DNA of 64,000 nucleotides, from positions 61,952 through 125,951 of the forward strand of contig PBSL01000057.1 in assembly GCA_002726205.1 (NCBI GenBank). The letters run 5' to 3'. Made by a program: the position numbers and the translations under genes. Under the pieces are notes generated by a model. It made no database searches. It worked only from the letters and a program-made list of their open reading frames with translations, and was not told the DNA's origin. Below, piece by piece: positions 18,430-27,134 of this stretch. The first letter of the stretch is position 1; each line of letters opens with the position of its first letter. The DNA comes from Planctomycetaceae bacterium. GTDB lineage: Bacteria; Planctomycetota; Planctomycetia; Planctomycetales; Planctomycetaceae.

Positions 18430-19554
18430 CTAGCCGACCGGTTCTCCCCCACAAACCGTCAGCACCGCTTCCCAGCATCCCCCCGGGCGGGTCTGCTCGT
18501 GGACATCGACCAGCGGTGCCGAGTCGTCGTGGAAGGCGAGCAGGGTCAGGTCGGCCGGGGACCCGGGGCGGAGGCCACCGACCGTGTCTGCCAGTCCCAG
18601 TACCGAGGCGGGTCGAGAGGTGACCGCCTGGAAAATGTCGTTTTCGGGCATACCTGCGGCAAGCAGTTTCGACATGGTGCGAGGCAGGTCGTGTTGCGGG
18701 ACGCTGCCGACATGGCGGGCGTATCCGTCGGTGGAAATCGTGTCCGGTGGAAAGCCGTCGCCGAGAGCTGCTTCGAGTTCGTTGAAATCCAGCGACGTCA
18801 TGCCGTGGCCGACATCAAACAGCACACCCCGCTCGCGGGCGGCGATCACCTCGGGACGGACGTGGCCCGCGGCGACGATGCCCAGTGGCTCGCGACGGTA
18901 GGTGTAGGTGACGACGTCGCCGGGTCTGAGCAGCTCAAGTTGATCGGCGAAAGACCAGTCGTCGGGTTGTCGCAGGCCGTACAGCAGGGGGCGGTCGGTG
19001 GCACGCGCGGCCGCGAGTGCCCGGTCCAGGGCCAGTCGCGGGTCGCTGCGGCCGGTCGAGGCGCGGCTGCAGTTGATGGCAATTCCCCAGATCAGGGGTC
19101 CACCGTCCTGGATTGCCGCGACGCAGGCATCGACGTCGAGCCAGTCGAGATCATCCAGGCAGGGGCGGTCGGGAGCCTCGCCGTGCCGCGAGATGCTGAT
19201 GGCCAGCCGGACCCGGGTCCGGGAACCGTGTATCGTCTCGTCACGGTATTCCGCCCAGTTGTCCGCTCCGGCGTCACCCTGCGAGAGAACCGTCGTGACT
19301 CCCCGCGGCAGAAACTCGCTGTCAGGATCGACTCCATACTTCGAGCCGCTCTTGGCCGGGTGGGCATGAAGATCGACAAGCCCGGGCAAGAGCGTGGTGT
19401 CGGGAAAATCGAGTGTCCGGGTGGCGGTGGTGTCGTCGGGGGGATCGATCGCGGCGATCAAGCCGTCCTGGATGGCGATTGTCCCGGGAGCATCACGGCC
19501 CGATCGCGGGCAGACGATTCGACCGGAGCGTATCAACAGGTCAAAAGCGGACAT
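18430..19554 (-). CDS. amidohydrolase (dihydroorotase/deacetylase-like)
   Basis: 374 aa. The ATG is chosen over an in-frame GTG nine bases upstream. It starts DLLIRSGRIVCPRSG with the usual beta-sandwich, then LLPGLVDLHAHP gives the HxH metal motif. The barrel continues with TISTDGYARH (the Asp near the end of the barrel), and the C-terminal GSPADLTLL closes the sandwich. The post-translationally modified Lys or fourth ligand is not certain. It starts 18 bp after the M50-family gene ends, so it may be the last gene of the HlyD -> M50 -> amidohydrolase operon. N-acyl-D-amino-acid deacylases and imidazolonepropionase-like enzymes are the nearest families by feel; the substrate is not assignable. 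Confidence 0.8.
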   Translation of the reverse strand: MSAFDLLIRSGRIVCPRSGRDAPGTIAIQDGLIAAIDPPDDTTATRTLDFPDTTLLPGLVDLHAHPAKSGSKYGVDPDSEFLPRGVTTVLSQGDAGADNWAEYRDETIHGSRTRVRLAISISRHGEAPDRPCLDDLDWLDVDACVAAIQDGGPLIWGIAINCSRASTGRSDPRLALDRALAAARATDRPLLYGLRQPDDWSFADQLELLRPGDVVTYTYRREPLGIVAAGHVRPEVIAARERGVLFDVGHGMTSLDFNELEAALGDGFPPDTISTDGYARHVGSVPQHDLPRTMSKLLAAGMPENDIFQAVTSRPASVLGLADTVGGLRPGSPADLTLLAFHDDSAPLVDVHEQTRPGGCWEAVLTVCGGEPVG

Positions 19555-19572
19555 CGTGTTCACCGTGGGCCA

Positions 19573-22056
19573 TTAGAGGCGGAACTTGAAGGTATGACGG
19601 TACCAGCGATAAAGCCACTGGTAGGCGGTGCGGGTATCGACCAGGAAACGTGAACGACCTCGCAGTCCGGTTCTCAGCAGCGGAGCGTCCTCTCTGAGCA
19701 TCACGGTGGCCTGGTAAGAGGGGCTGACCAGGCGTTCACGGCCCTGGGAATCGGTGACGGTGGGAACCTCACCACCGAGCTTGTTCGAAAGCAGTTCGGG
19801 AACGAACTCGAGATTGCGCCGCGAGATCTTCTCGACAAAACCCTCGTAGATCCGGTGCGGCAGGTGATCGAATTTCAACTCGACCCGTGTCGGGCTGATC
19901 GTCGGGGCCACGCTCACGGTGCGGATGTCCCCCTCGGCGCTGGTTGGGGCGAGTTGAAGTGAGAGTGCCCGGGGGGGACCGTCGCCGGGTGTGCCGGGGA
20001 GCAGGTCGACCAGGCGGGTGACCTGCGTTTGGTCCAGGGCGATGATCCGGTCGCCGGGTTGGAGACCGGCCTTGTCGGCCGCCGACCCCGGCAGCACCGT
20101 CGAGACGGTCAGGCCGTCGGGACCGGAGGTACCCGAGAAACCCAGGGATTCCTCGGCCGAGATCAGGTCGTTGCGGTCGGTCTGATCGATCAGCACGACG
20201 GCCTGGAAGTCGTTATCCGGAGCGATCGAGAGCAGGTGCGTGCGCTCGGGGAGGAAGCAGTGAAGGTTGCGTTCTTCCAGGGGCGTACCGTGCCAGGAGG
20301 ACAACTGGTTTTGCCGGGCCTCCAGTCCGAGGGCAGCGACCCGTGGCGGGGCGATGATGGTGCCGGCACAGGGAGCGGTGATCGTGAGCCGGTCGACCTG
20401 TTTCTGGAATTCAGTCTGCTGGCTGCGGATCGACTGCCGACGGGCCCGGGCGAGTTCCTCGCGGGCCCGGTCGTCCAGCGCGGTGGCGACCGAGATCCGG
20501 ATGATCTGGGATTGCTCTTCCTGTTCGAGCCGGGTCTCTTCGAGTTCGAGGTCCGGGTTGCTCAGGACGGCCAGCGTCGTGCCGGCCTGTACCTGCTGTC
20601 CCGGTTGGGCCGGGCGGGTGTCCAGTCGGCCGGTCGTGGCGGTATAGACATGTCGGACGTCGTGCGGTTCGATCAGGAACATCGCCTCGACGTGCAGTGG
20701 TAATGGAATCGCCAACCCGACGACGATCAGCGTGGCCAGGGTACCCAGCGAGAAGACGATCTTGGGACGGCTCAATGGTTCGATCCTCGGTGCGGTGACC
20801 TGTTTGTAGATATTGAGGACGAGATTGAAGACGATCATGGTCATCGAAACGACGGCGAGCATGATCCCGATGCTCTGCAAGCCATAGGGTTTCAGGACGG
20901 TGTAGAGGAAGATGGTGATTGCCGCGAGGATGAACCAGCGGTACAGGCCCGCGGCGATCGCGAAGATCACGAACCCGGCCCGGCCGCTTTCGGGCATGAA
21001 CGGGTCGGGCTTGATCTCGATTCCCAGGCAGTACCAGCCAAACCAGTCCCGCAGCAGGCGGTCGGCCTTGGGCCGGAGGTTGGGAATCTCCAGCAGGTCG
21101 GACATCATGTAGTAGCCGTCGAACCGCATCAGCGGGTTGGCGTTCCAGACGACCGTGCTGATTGTCGTCACGAAGAAGATGTTCAGGCAGAGATGGTGGA
21201 TCATGCCCGGCTTGGTGTTCCACCAGACAAAGACGGCCAACGCCGAGATCAGCACCTCGATGTACATCCCCGCGGCCCCGATCATGATCCGTTTCCACTT
21301 GTTGCGCAGCATCCAGCTGTCGGAAACGTCGCAATAGAGGCAGGGGCTGAAGACCAGCAGCATGATGCCCATCCCGTGGCATTCCCCCCCGAAGTGCTTG
21401 CAGGTCAGCCCGTGGCCGAACTCGTGGATCACCTTGCAGGTTCCCAGCGTGATCCAGAGGTACATCAGGTTTGACCAGCTGAAGAACTGCTGGAACTCGG
21501 GCAACTGCGAGGCAAAGGCCTCGAACTGGACGGCCAGCAGGATCCAGCTGGCGATGACGAACAGGACCGAGAAGGTGACGGTGACCGGGTGGTACAACCA
21601 GCGGACCAGCGGGTACATCCATTGCAGGGTTTGTTCGGGATCCCAACCAGGCAGCCGGATGTAGAGCAGGCTGCGCATGGTGGTGAGGATTTTCTGCTTC
21701 TTTTGTTCGAGATTCAGTTTTGCCAGCGACGCGCCCTGCCCGTAACGGTTGGAGAAGACGAGTCCCTTCTGGTGCAGGTCGGTGATCAGGTGCTGGATAT
21801 CGGTCAACTGCAACCGAACCGTCGGCAGGCGCTCATGCAGCGCATCCCGCAGTTCCTCGAGATTGCGCTTGCCGTCGAGCAACATCAAGACATGGTATTG
21901 CTCGGGCTGCAGGCGAAAGTACTTCAGCCCGACCGGGTCCTTGATGACCCAGTAGCTCACACCCTGGTACTCGATCTGCTTGAACACCAGGTCATCGCGG
22001 ATCTGTAGCGGGATGGGCCGCCGGGTTGCGGTGGTCAGCGTGGGGCCGGCGCTCAT
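19573..22056 (-). CDS. PqqD/M50 site-2 protease fused to HlyD and PDZ domains
   Basis: 827 aa. Domains in order: a PqqD/RRE-like winged helix (about 30-105, FRLQPEQYHVLMLLDGKRNL); a polytopic M50 site-2-protease core with the zinc motif HEFGH (CKVIHEFGHGLTCKHFGG, about 207), the downstream MRFDGYYMMSDLLEIPNL and at least six membrane helices; a HlyD-like biotinyl-lipoyl arm (about 465-590, with Gln/Glu-rich coiled-coil); a PDZ domain (about 640-715, VLPGSAADKAGLQPGDRIIALD); and a return to HlyD-like beta structure. Its start overlaps the stop of the upstream adaptor by ATGA. Proteins of this shape are known in planctomycetes. The PqqD-like module hints at peptide recognition, so peptide processing or export is a reasonable inference, not proven. 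Confidence 0.85.
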   Translation of the reverse strand: MSAGPTLTTATRRPIPLQIRDDLVFKQIEYQGVSYWVIKDPVGLKYFRLQPEQYHVLMLLDGKRNLEELRDALHERLPTVRLQLTDIQHLITDLHQKGLVFSNRYGQGASLAKLNLEQKKQKILTTMRSLLYIRLPGWDPEQTLQWMYPLVRWLYHPVTVTFSVLFVIASWILLAVQFEAFASQLPEFQQFFSWSNLMYLWITLGTCKVIHEFGHGLTCKHFGGECHGMGIMLLVFSPCLYCDVSDSWMLRNKWKRIMIGAAGMYIEVLISALAVFVWWNTKPGMIHHLCLNIFFVTTISTVVWNANPLMRFDGYYMMSDLLEIPNLRPKADRLLRDWFGWYCLGIEIKPDPFMPESGRAGFVIFAIAAGLYRWFILAAITIFLYTVLKPYGLQSIGIMLAVVSMTMIVFNLVLNIYKQVTAPRIEPLSRPKIVFSLGTLATLIVVGLAIPLPLHVEAMFLIEPHDVRHVYTATTGRLDTRPAQPGQQVQAGTTLAVLSNPDLELEETRLEQEEQSQIIRISVATALDDRAREELARARRQSIRSQQTEFQKQVDRLTITAPCAGTIIAPPRVAALGLEARQNQLSSWHGTPLEERNLHCFLPERTHLLSIAPDNDFQAVVLIDQTDRNDLISAEESLGFSGTSGPDGLTVSTVLPGSAADKAGLQPGDRIIALDQTQVTRLVDLLPGTPGDGPPRALSLQLAPTSAEGDIRTVSVAPTISPTRVELKFDHLPHRIYEGFVEKISRRNLEFVPELLSNKLGGEVPTVTDSQGRERLVSPSYQATVMLREDAPLLRTGLRGRSRFLVDTRTAYQWLYRWYRHTFKFRL

Positions 22057-23021
22057 GGTCGGGTTGCGGGATCGATCGACATCACGGCCGTCAGGCCGTG
22101 TCGCAGCAATCCGCCCTGGTTGGCCACTTCGGCCCAGACCCGGACATCGCGTTCGCCGACCGGGTTGACTCCCGGATCGATAAAGACCAGACGTCCTCTG
22201 AACGTTGCCGCCTTGAACGCTGCGGGCAACTCGTCGGGTTGTTCCTCCGAATCGATCAGTTTGACGGTGACGACCTGTCCGGGTTTGAGGCGGAGGACGT
22301 CCCGGAGCGGTACACGGCCCTCGATTTTCATCGTCGCAGTGCTGACCAGTTCGATGACCGGGTCGCCCTGCCGGACGGCTTCGCCGGCGTATTTGAATCG
22401 TCGCGTGATGGTGCCGGCGAAGGGAGCCGCGAGAAAATAGGTGTTCAGGTCGGCCTTGGCCAGTTCGCGGTCGAGCACGGCGATCAACTGGTCGTGATCG
22501 GCCTGCTCGATCTGCAGGCGGCTGCGTTCCTCGGCCAGGAGCAGTCGTCGCACTTCGATCAGCGGCACGACGTTCATGCCGGTGTTCTTGTTGGCCAGTT
22601 CGGCCTGTTCGCGTTCATTCTTGGCCACGTCGTAGCTCTTGCTGGCGTATCGCTTGTGGACGTCGTTGCCGGCCTTTTTCTCGGCACTGGCCAACGCGGC
22701 GCGGGCGACATCGTCGCTGAGCTGCGCCACGAGTTGACCGGCCTTGACCAGATCGCCCTCGCGGAAATTCAGCTGTTTGATCGTGCCGACGCGGTCGAAG
22801 CCCAGGGCGACCTGCTTGAGCAGCTTGACCCGGCAGGCGGTGGCGAGGATCGAACCGCCGGTGGTTGTCGTCCGGCGGGCGGCGGGGCGGGACTTCTGGA
22901 CGGAAAGTGACCGGCGATTCTGTGCAGCCGCCGTGTAGAACCAGCTGCCACCGCACACGGTGACCGCCACCCCACAGCCGAGCAACAGCACGGTCCGGGC
23001 GTGGATTCGAATTCGATTCAT
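22053..23021 (-). CDS. HlyD-family periplasmic adaptor
   Basis: 322 aa from the ATG of MNRIRIHARTVLLLGCGVAV, preceded by GAGGGAG at a good distance; the frame is open to 23093. It has a signal anchor and then a membrane-fusion-protein fold: FDRVGTIKQLNFREGDLVKAGQLVAQL is the first lipoyl half, a Lys/Glu/Gln coiled-coil hairpin follows, and FLAAPFAGTITRRFKYAGEAVRQGDPVIEL is the second lipoyl half plus beta-barrel. It overlaps the M50-fusion gene by four bases, so the two products are probably made in equal amounts and work together. No inner-membrane pump gene is adjacent. Confidence 0.85.
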   Translation of the reverse strand: MNRIRIHARTVLLLGCGVAVTVCGGSWFYTAAAQNRRSLSVQKSRPAARRTTTTGGSILATACRVKLLKQVALGFDRVGTIKQLNFREGDLVKAGQLVAQLSDDVARAALASAEKKAGNDVHKRYASKSYDVAKNEREQAELANKNTGMNVVPLIEVRRLLLAEERSRLQIEQADHDQLIAVLDRELAKADLNTYFLAAPFAGTITRRFKYAGEAVRQGDPVIELVSTATMKIEGRVPLRDVLRLKPGQVVTVKLIDSEEQPDELPAAFKAATFRGRLVFIDPGVNPVGERDVRVWAEVANQGGLLRHGLTAVMSIDPATRP

Positions 23022-23132
23022 TGTGATGTCTCCCTCTCGTTGGGCAGTCACCACCTCGTCGGGCGACTCGCCGCCTGACAGTGTAGCGGGCATCCCCCGG
23101 ATGACGGAACACGAGTTCGTCGGCCGGCCAGG

Positions 23133-24206
23133 CTAATGGCCCAGCTGTTGCAACACCCGCTTGCTGTCGATGCGGATCCGGGCGGCCCGGTCGTCGCTGA
23201 CCAGGGGAGTGATCACCCGGGCGATGTCGGCTCGTTGCTGGGCCGAGAGGTTCTCGGCCATGTTGCCGATGGCTTTCAGTGAGAGTCGGACGAGCAGCCA
23301 GCGTTCTTCGAAAGCACGCGATTCGTCGCTTGTCTGCGGACGGTCCAGGTCCAGCAGCGACTTGTCATCGGCCGCCGATTGCAGGAAATTGCGGAAGACG
23401 GGCAGTCCCTTCTGTGAACCCTGGTGGACGAGTGCGGCGGCGGCGTTGTAGCGGGTGATCGCGTCAGCGTCGTCGAGCAGGGATTCCAGCCGTGCCCGGG
23501 CGGCAGCGGAACGAAAGATGCCCAACGCGGCGGTTGCATCGCGTCGCAGCGAGGCGTCGTTTTCCGAGACGATGCTGATCAGTCGATCGACCGTTGCGGG
23601 ATCATCAATTGCTGCATCACGGTCGACTGCCCGCTTGCCGGCCGCCGCGATCGCTTCCAGTCCGGTCTTCCGTACCACCGGATCACGGCCGGCAGTGATG
23701 GCCAGCCCCAGCACCGGGAACGTCGTTTCGGGGGTGTCGAGCAGCCCCAGCAGACCCAGCATCAGCACCAGCTGCTGGCGGTGGTCGGCCTGCTGGTCGG
23801 CGGCGGATTCGTTGTCGAGTCGTTGCCGCGCGAGCCTGGCAATTGCGTCGGCCAGGGGCGGGTGCTGGCGCAGGGGAGTGTTCCGGGCGGTTTGGTGGTC
23901 GGAGTTGAGCAACTGGGCCAGGTCGTGGGCGGCACGGCCCCGGCGGTGCGAGTTGTCACGTCCGAGATTCGTGACCAGTGTCTGCCAGTCACGGGTTCCC
24001 GAACCGACCCAGCCGAAAAACAGGACCAGCCCGACAATGCCCCCGACAATCAGGGCGGGGATCAGGAACAACTGGGCGATGAAGCGAGGCGAGGGCGGTT
24101 CGACCGGCGGGAGTTCCTCGTCACCGATCCGGTTCTCGTCAGCGACCGGTTCGGCCGACTGGTCGGACGGGGGGGGTCGCTGGATGTCGCCTGGTTCATT
24201 TGTCAT
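23133..24206 (-). CDS. membrane-anchored HEAT-repeat protein
   Basis: 357 aa from MTNEPGDIQ; the frame is open to 24320 but that extension is basic, unstructured and runs toward the tRNA region. The first 55 residues are acidic and Pro-rich. One membrane helix follows (FIAQLFLIPALIVGGIVGLVL). The C-terminal domain has HEAT-like repeats (RRDATAALGIFRSAAARARLESLL, RYNAAAALVHQGSQKGL). It sits alone, downstream of nothing in its own direction, with a tRNA gene on the other side. The role is protein binding of unknown purpose; HEAT proteins of this type are common in planctomycetes. Confidence 0.75.
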   Translation of the reverse strand: MTNEPGDIQRPPPSDQSAEPVADENRIGDEELPPVEPPSPRFIAQLFLIPALIVGGIVGLVLFFGWVGSGTRDWQTLVTNLGRDNSHRRGRAAHDLAQLLNSDHQTARNTPLRQHPPLADAIARLARQRLDNESAADQQADHRQQLVLMLGLLGLLDTPETTFPVLGLAITAGRDPVVRKTGLEAIAAAGKRAVDRDAAIDDPATVDRLISIVSENDASLRRDATAALGIFRSAAARARLESLLDDADAITRYNAAAALVHQGSQKGLPVFRNFLQSAADDKSLLDLDRPQTSDESRAFEERWLLVRLSLKAIGNMAENLSAQQRADIARVITPLVSDDRAARIRIDSKRVLQQLGH

Positions 24207-24314
24207 CACGGTCACCGTCGGCCATTCTGAACAGTCGCCGGTCGGGCGTCGAGTGTGCCGCGGTGTCGGCAGGGCCGGTTGATGTCGAGGGGCTTTCGCT
24301 TTCCTGTTGATTTC

Positions 24315-24320
24315 GTACAA
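24315..24320 (+). promoter_or_regulatory. possible -10 box for tRNA-Arg
   Basis: TACAAT matches five of six positions of the sigma-70 -10 box and lies 46 bp before the tRNA 5' end. No good -35 box is visible. Confidence 0.3.
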
Positions 24321-24366
24321 TCGCCTACGAATCCGGTATTCACATTCCCGCTCCGCGGTGGGATCT

Positions 24367-24443
<77 letters not shown>

Positions 24444-24671
24444 GACGCTCATCAGATCGGCCTTTTGACTGTACGCATCCGGAGTGGGTACACGTCGGGA
24501 GGCCTTTGTTGTTTTGTCATTTCCGACCCGTCGCTGGACTGATCCCGGCACTCTCGTATCCTGCTGGGCAGCGATTGCGCGTCAGGACGAGTGTCCGGTC
24601 AAGCGTCGGATGAGCGGGGTCGCTGCATCGGCGTTTGCCTGTTCTGCCGAGAACTTCCACGAGGACCGAAC

Positions 24672-27134
24672 ATGATCCGGGCACTGATTTGTCTGTTCAC
24701 GGTCAGTTTCTCGACTGCCGCCGTGTCCGCCGACTTCGCCAGCGACTTCAGGGACACGTCGGATCGTGTCTGGGTGGGGCCCCGGTATTGGGCAAATCCC
24801 ATGGAAGACTGGTCCATCAATGACGGTCGACTGGAATGTCGCGGGGGTGGAAATCGCAACCTCGCGCTGCTGACCCATACCCTGACCGGCCGGAGTGCAT
24901 TTCAGATGACGGTGCGGCTGGGTCGATTGACAATGGCGAATGCCGTCGGATCAGTCGGATTCCGTATCGGTGTTCGCGATGAAATCAACGACTACCGTGC
25001 CGCCGCCCTGCGTGGCGTTGGCCTCGACGTGGGAATCTCTGCGACGACGGGTACGCTGTTCATCGGCAAGGTCACCGGCGGGAAGTTGTCCGCTATCGGG
25101 TCGCTGGATGACCTGACGCTTACCCTGGTGGGCAAACCCGTGCGGAACAGGATTGTCCTTTCACTGGCCGCTGTCGATCCCAGGGGAAAGGCACTGGCCA
25201 GCGTCGAGTCAGCCGTCAGCGCCGAGCAGGTCCGCGGGTTGGTCGCGCTGGTCAACAACCACGGTTCCAAGGACAGGCCCGCGTTCTGGTTCTCGAACTG
25301 GCAATTGACCGGAACCGGCGTCAAGTCGCACGACGAACGTGCCTGGGGACCCATCCTCTGGACGATGCACACGCTGCATCACACGCACACAAGCGACGGT
25401 GTGGTGCTGAAGCTGACCGCACAGTTGGCGCCGATGGGTGAACAGGGACCGAAAACCGCGAAACTGAGGGTCAGCAACCGGGACTCGGCGATCGAAGCCC
25501 GGATCGATCCACTTGCCTGCAACGGGACCTTTCGCATCGCAGGGTGGGATCCGACCAGCAGCGCGAATTACACCGTTGACTGCGGCGGCGCCGTCTACAC
25601 GGGGACCATCCGTGCCGAACCTTCGGGCCGGCCGCTCGTCGTTGCCGGGTTCACCGGCAACCAGGACTACGTGTTCCCCAACAACGCGGTGGCTCGTAAC
25701 GTCGGTGCCCAGGACCCGGACGTGTTGTTTTTTTCCGGCGACCAGATCTACGAGGGCGTTGGGGGATACGGCATAGTGCGAGCGCCAACCGATCGGGCCG
25801 ACAAAGCGACAATCCGGCGGGCCACGCTGAATTATCTGCGGAAGTGGTACCTCTTGGGATGGGCGTTCGGTGACCTGATGCGCGATCGTCCGACACTCTG
25901 CCTGCCCGACGATCACGACGTGTACCAGGGCAACATCTGGGGCGCGGGGGGCATCAACGCGCATGGCATCCGCAATCACGCCAAGGGCGGGTTTGCCGAG
26001 CATCCCACGTTCGTCAACACGGTCTTCCGCACCCAGTGTGCTCACCACCCCGATCTGCCCGACCCAACTCCCAAGAAACAGGGCATCGCCGTGTTCTACG
26101 GACCAATGGTCTACGGGCGAGTGAGCTTTGCGATTCTCGAGGACCGTTACTTCAAGAGTGGTCCCCAGACGAGGGTCAATTCCTGGAAGGGGCGACCCGA
26201 CCACGTGACCGACACGAAATTTGACATGGCCCGGCTCGACAAGCCGGGCCTGGAGTTGCTGGGTCGGCGGCAGGAGAAGTTCCTTGAACGCTGGGCCGGC
26301 GACTGGCGCGGGGCGGACTTCAAGTGCGTGCTCAGCCAGACGATCTTCTGCAACCTGGCAAACTACCATGGCGGCGGCCGACAGTTCGTGTTTGCCGATC
26401 TTGACTCGAACGGTTGGCCACAGACACCGCGCAAGAACGCGTTGCGGATCCTGCGGAAAGGCTATGCCTTTCACTACGCCGGTGATCAGCACCTGCCGTC
26501 GATCACGCAAAACGGAATCGACACCTGGGGGGACGCGGGTTTCGCGTTCTGCGTGCCGTCAATCGCGGCGGGGTACCCCCGCTCGTGGCTCCCGGACAAG
26601 GAGGGGCGCGTCGTGCAGAACCGTCCCCCGCCGGGACTGGTCAACACCGGCGAATACAAGGACGGCTTCGGGAACTTCGTCACGGTTTACGGTGTCGGTA
26701 ACCCGGCAGACAAGAACAGGCGAGGACGCGAGAACAGGGCCCACGACAAGTCGTCCGGTCATGGCATCGTGCGATTCGATTCGGCGAAGCAGACGATCAC
26801 GATGGAGTGCTACCGCGTGCAGTTCAACCCGAAGGCGGTGACGCCCGGGGACCAGTTCCCGGGTTGGCCAAAGACGATCAGGTTGACCGACAACCGCGGT
26901 CAACAGGTCACCGGTTACCTGCCCGAGGTCGTCGCGCCGAAAAAGGTAAGACGGCCGGTGCTGCGTGTTTCGCGTGCCGGTTCGGGCGAACTGGTCTACG
27001 CGTTGCGATTGTCCCGGCTCCGTGTCAGGCCCTGGGTGTTTTCGAAGGGCAAGTACAAGGTGGAATTCGGCGATCCCGACACGAACCGCTGGACGGTCGT
27101 GCGAGAGGTTTCTCCGCGGAAGGCGGGGCACTAG
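24672..27134 (+). CDS. exported PhoD-like metallophosphatase
   Basis: 820 aa from MIRALICLFTVSFSTAAVSA (Sec signal). The N-terminal third is a beta-sandwich of the laminin-G-like or DUF1080 type. The PhoD-like phosphatase domain follows: FFSGDQIYEG (metal-binding Asp), LCLPDDHDVYQGNIWG (the DDHD segment), CVLSQTIFCN and YAGDQHLPSI (GDxH). These segments fit the PhoD/alkaline-phosphatase-D superfamily, which uses Fe/Ca to hydrolyse phosphate esters in the periplasm. It is far longer than typical PhoD because of the extra N-terminal domain. Its TAG stop shares CTAG with the stop of lepA on the other strand. Confidence 0.82.
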   Translation: MIRALICLFTVSFSTAAVSADFASDFRDTSDRVWVGPRYWANPMEDWSINDGRLECRGGGNRNLALLTHTLTGRSAFQMTVRLGRLTMANAVGSVGFRIGVRDEINDYRAAALRGVGLDVGISATTGTLFIGKVTGGKLSAIGSLDDLTLTLVGKPVRNRIVLSLAAVDPRGKALASVESAVSAEQVRGLVALVNNHGSKDRPAFWFSNWQLTGTGVKSHDERAWGPILWTMHTLHHTHTSDGVVLKLTAQLAPMGEQGPKTAKLRVSNRDSAIEARIDPLACNGTFRIAGWDPTSSANYTVDCGGAVYTGTIRAEPSGRPLVVAGFTGNQDYVFPNNAVARNVGAQDPDVLFFSGDQIYEGVGGYGIVRAPTDRADKATIRRATLNYLRKWYLLGWAFGDLMRDRPTLCLPDDHDVYQGNIWGAGGINAHGIRNHAKGGFAEHPTFVNTVFRTQCAHHPDLPDPTPKKQGIAVFYGPMVYGRVSFAILEDRYFKSGPQTRVNSWKGRPDHVTDTKFDMARLDKPGLELLGRRQEKFLERWAGDWRGADFKCVLSQTIFCNLANYHGGGRQFVFADLDSNGWPQTPRKNALRILRKGYAFHYAGDQHLPSITQNGIDTWGDAGFAFCVPSIAAGYPRSWLPDKEGRVVQNRPPPGLVNTGEYKDGFGNFVTVYGVGNPADKNRRGRENRAHDKSSGHGIVRFDSAKQTITMECYRVQFNPKAVTPGDQFPGWPKTIRLTDNRGQQVTGYLPEVVAPKKVRRPVLRVSRAGSGELVYALRLSRLRVRPWVFSKGKYKVEFGDPDTNRWTVVREVSPRKAGH

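Noticed and set aside
24484..24675. 63-codon frame ending in ATGA at the PhoD-like start
   Set aside because: Resembles the leader arrangement at 43.8 and 45.9 kb but shares no sequence with those leaders and lacks the promoter-like pair; any ATGA start leaves such a frame.
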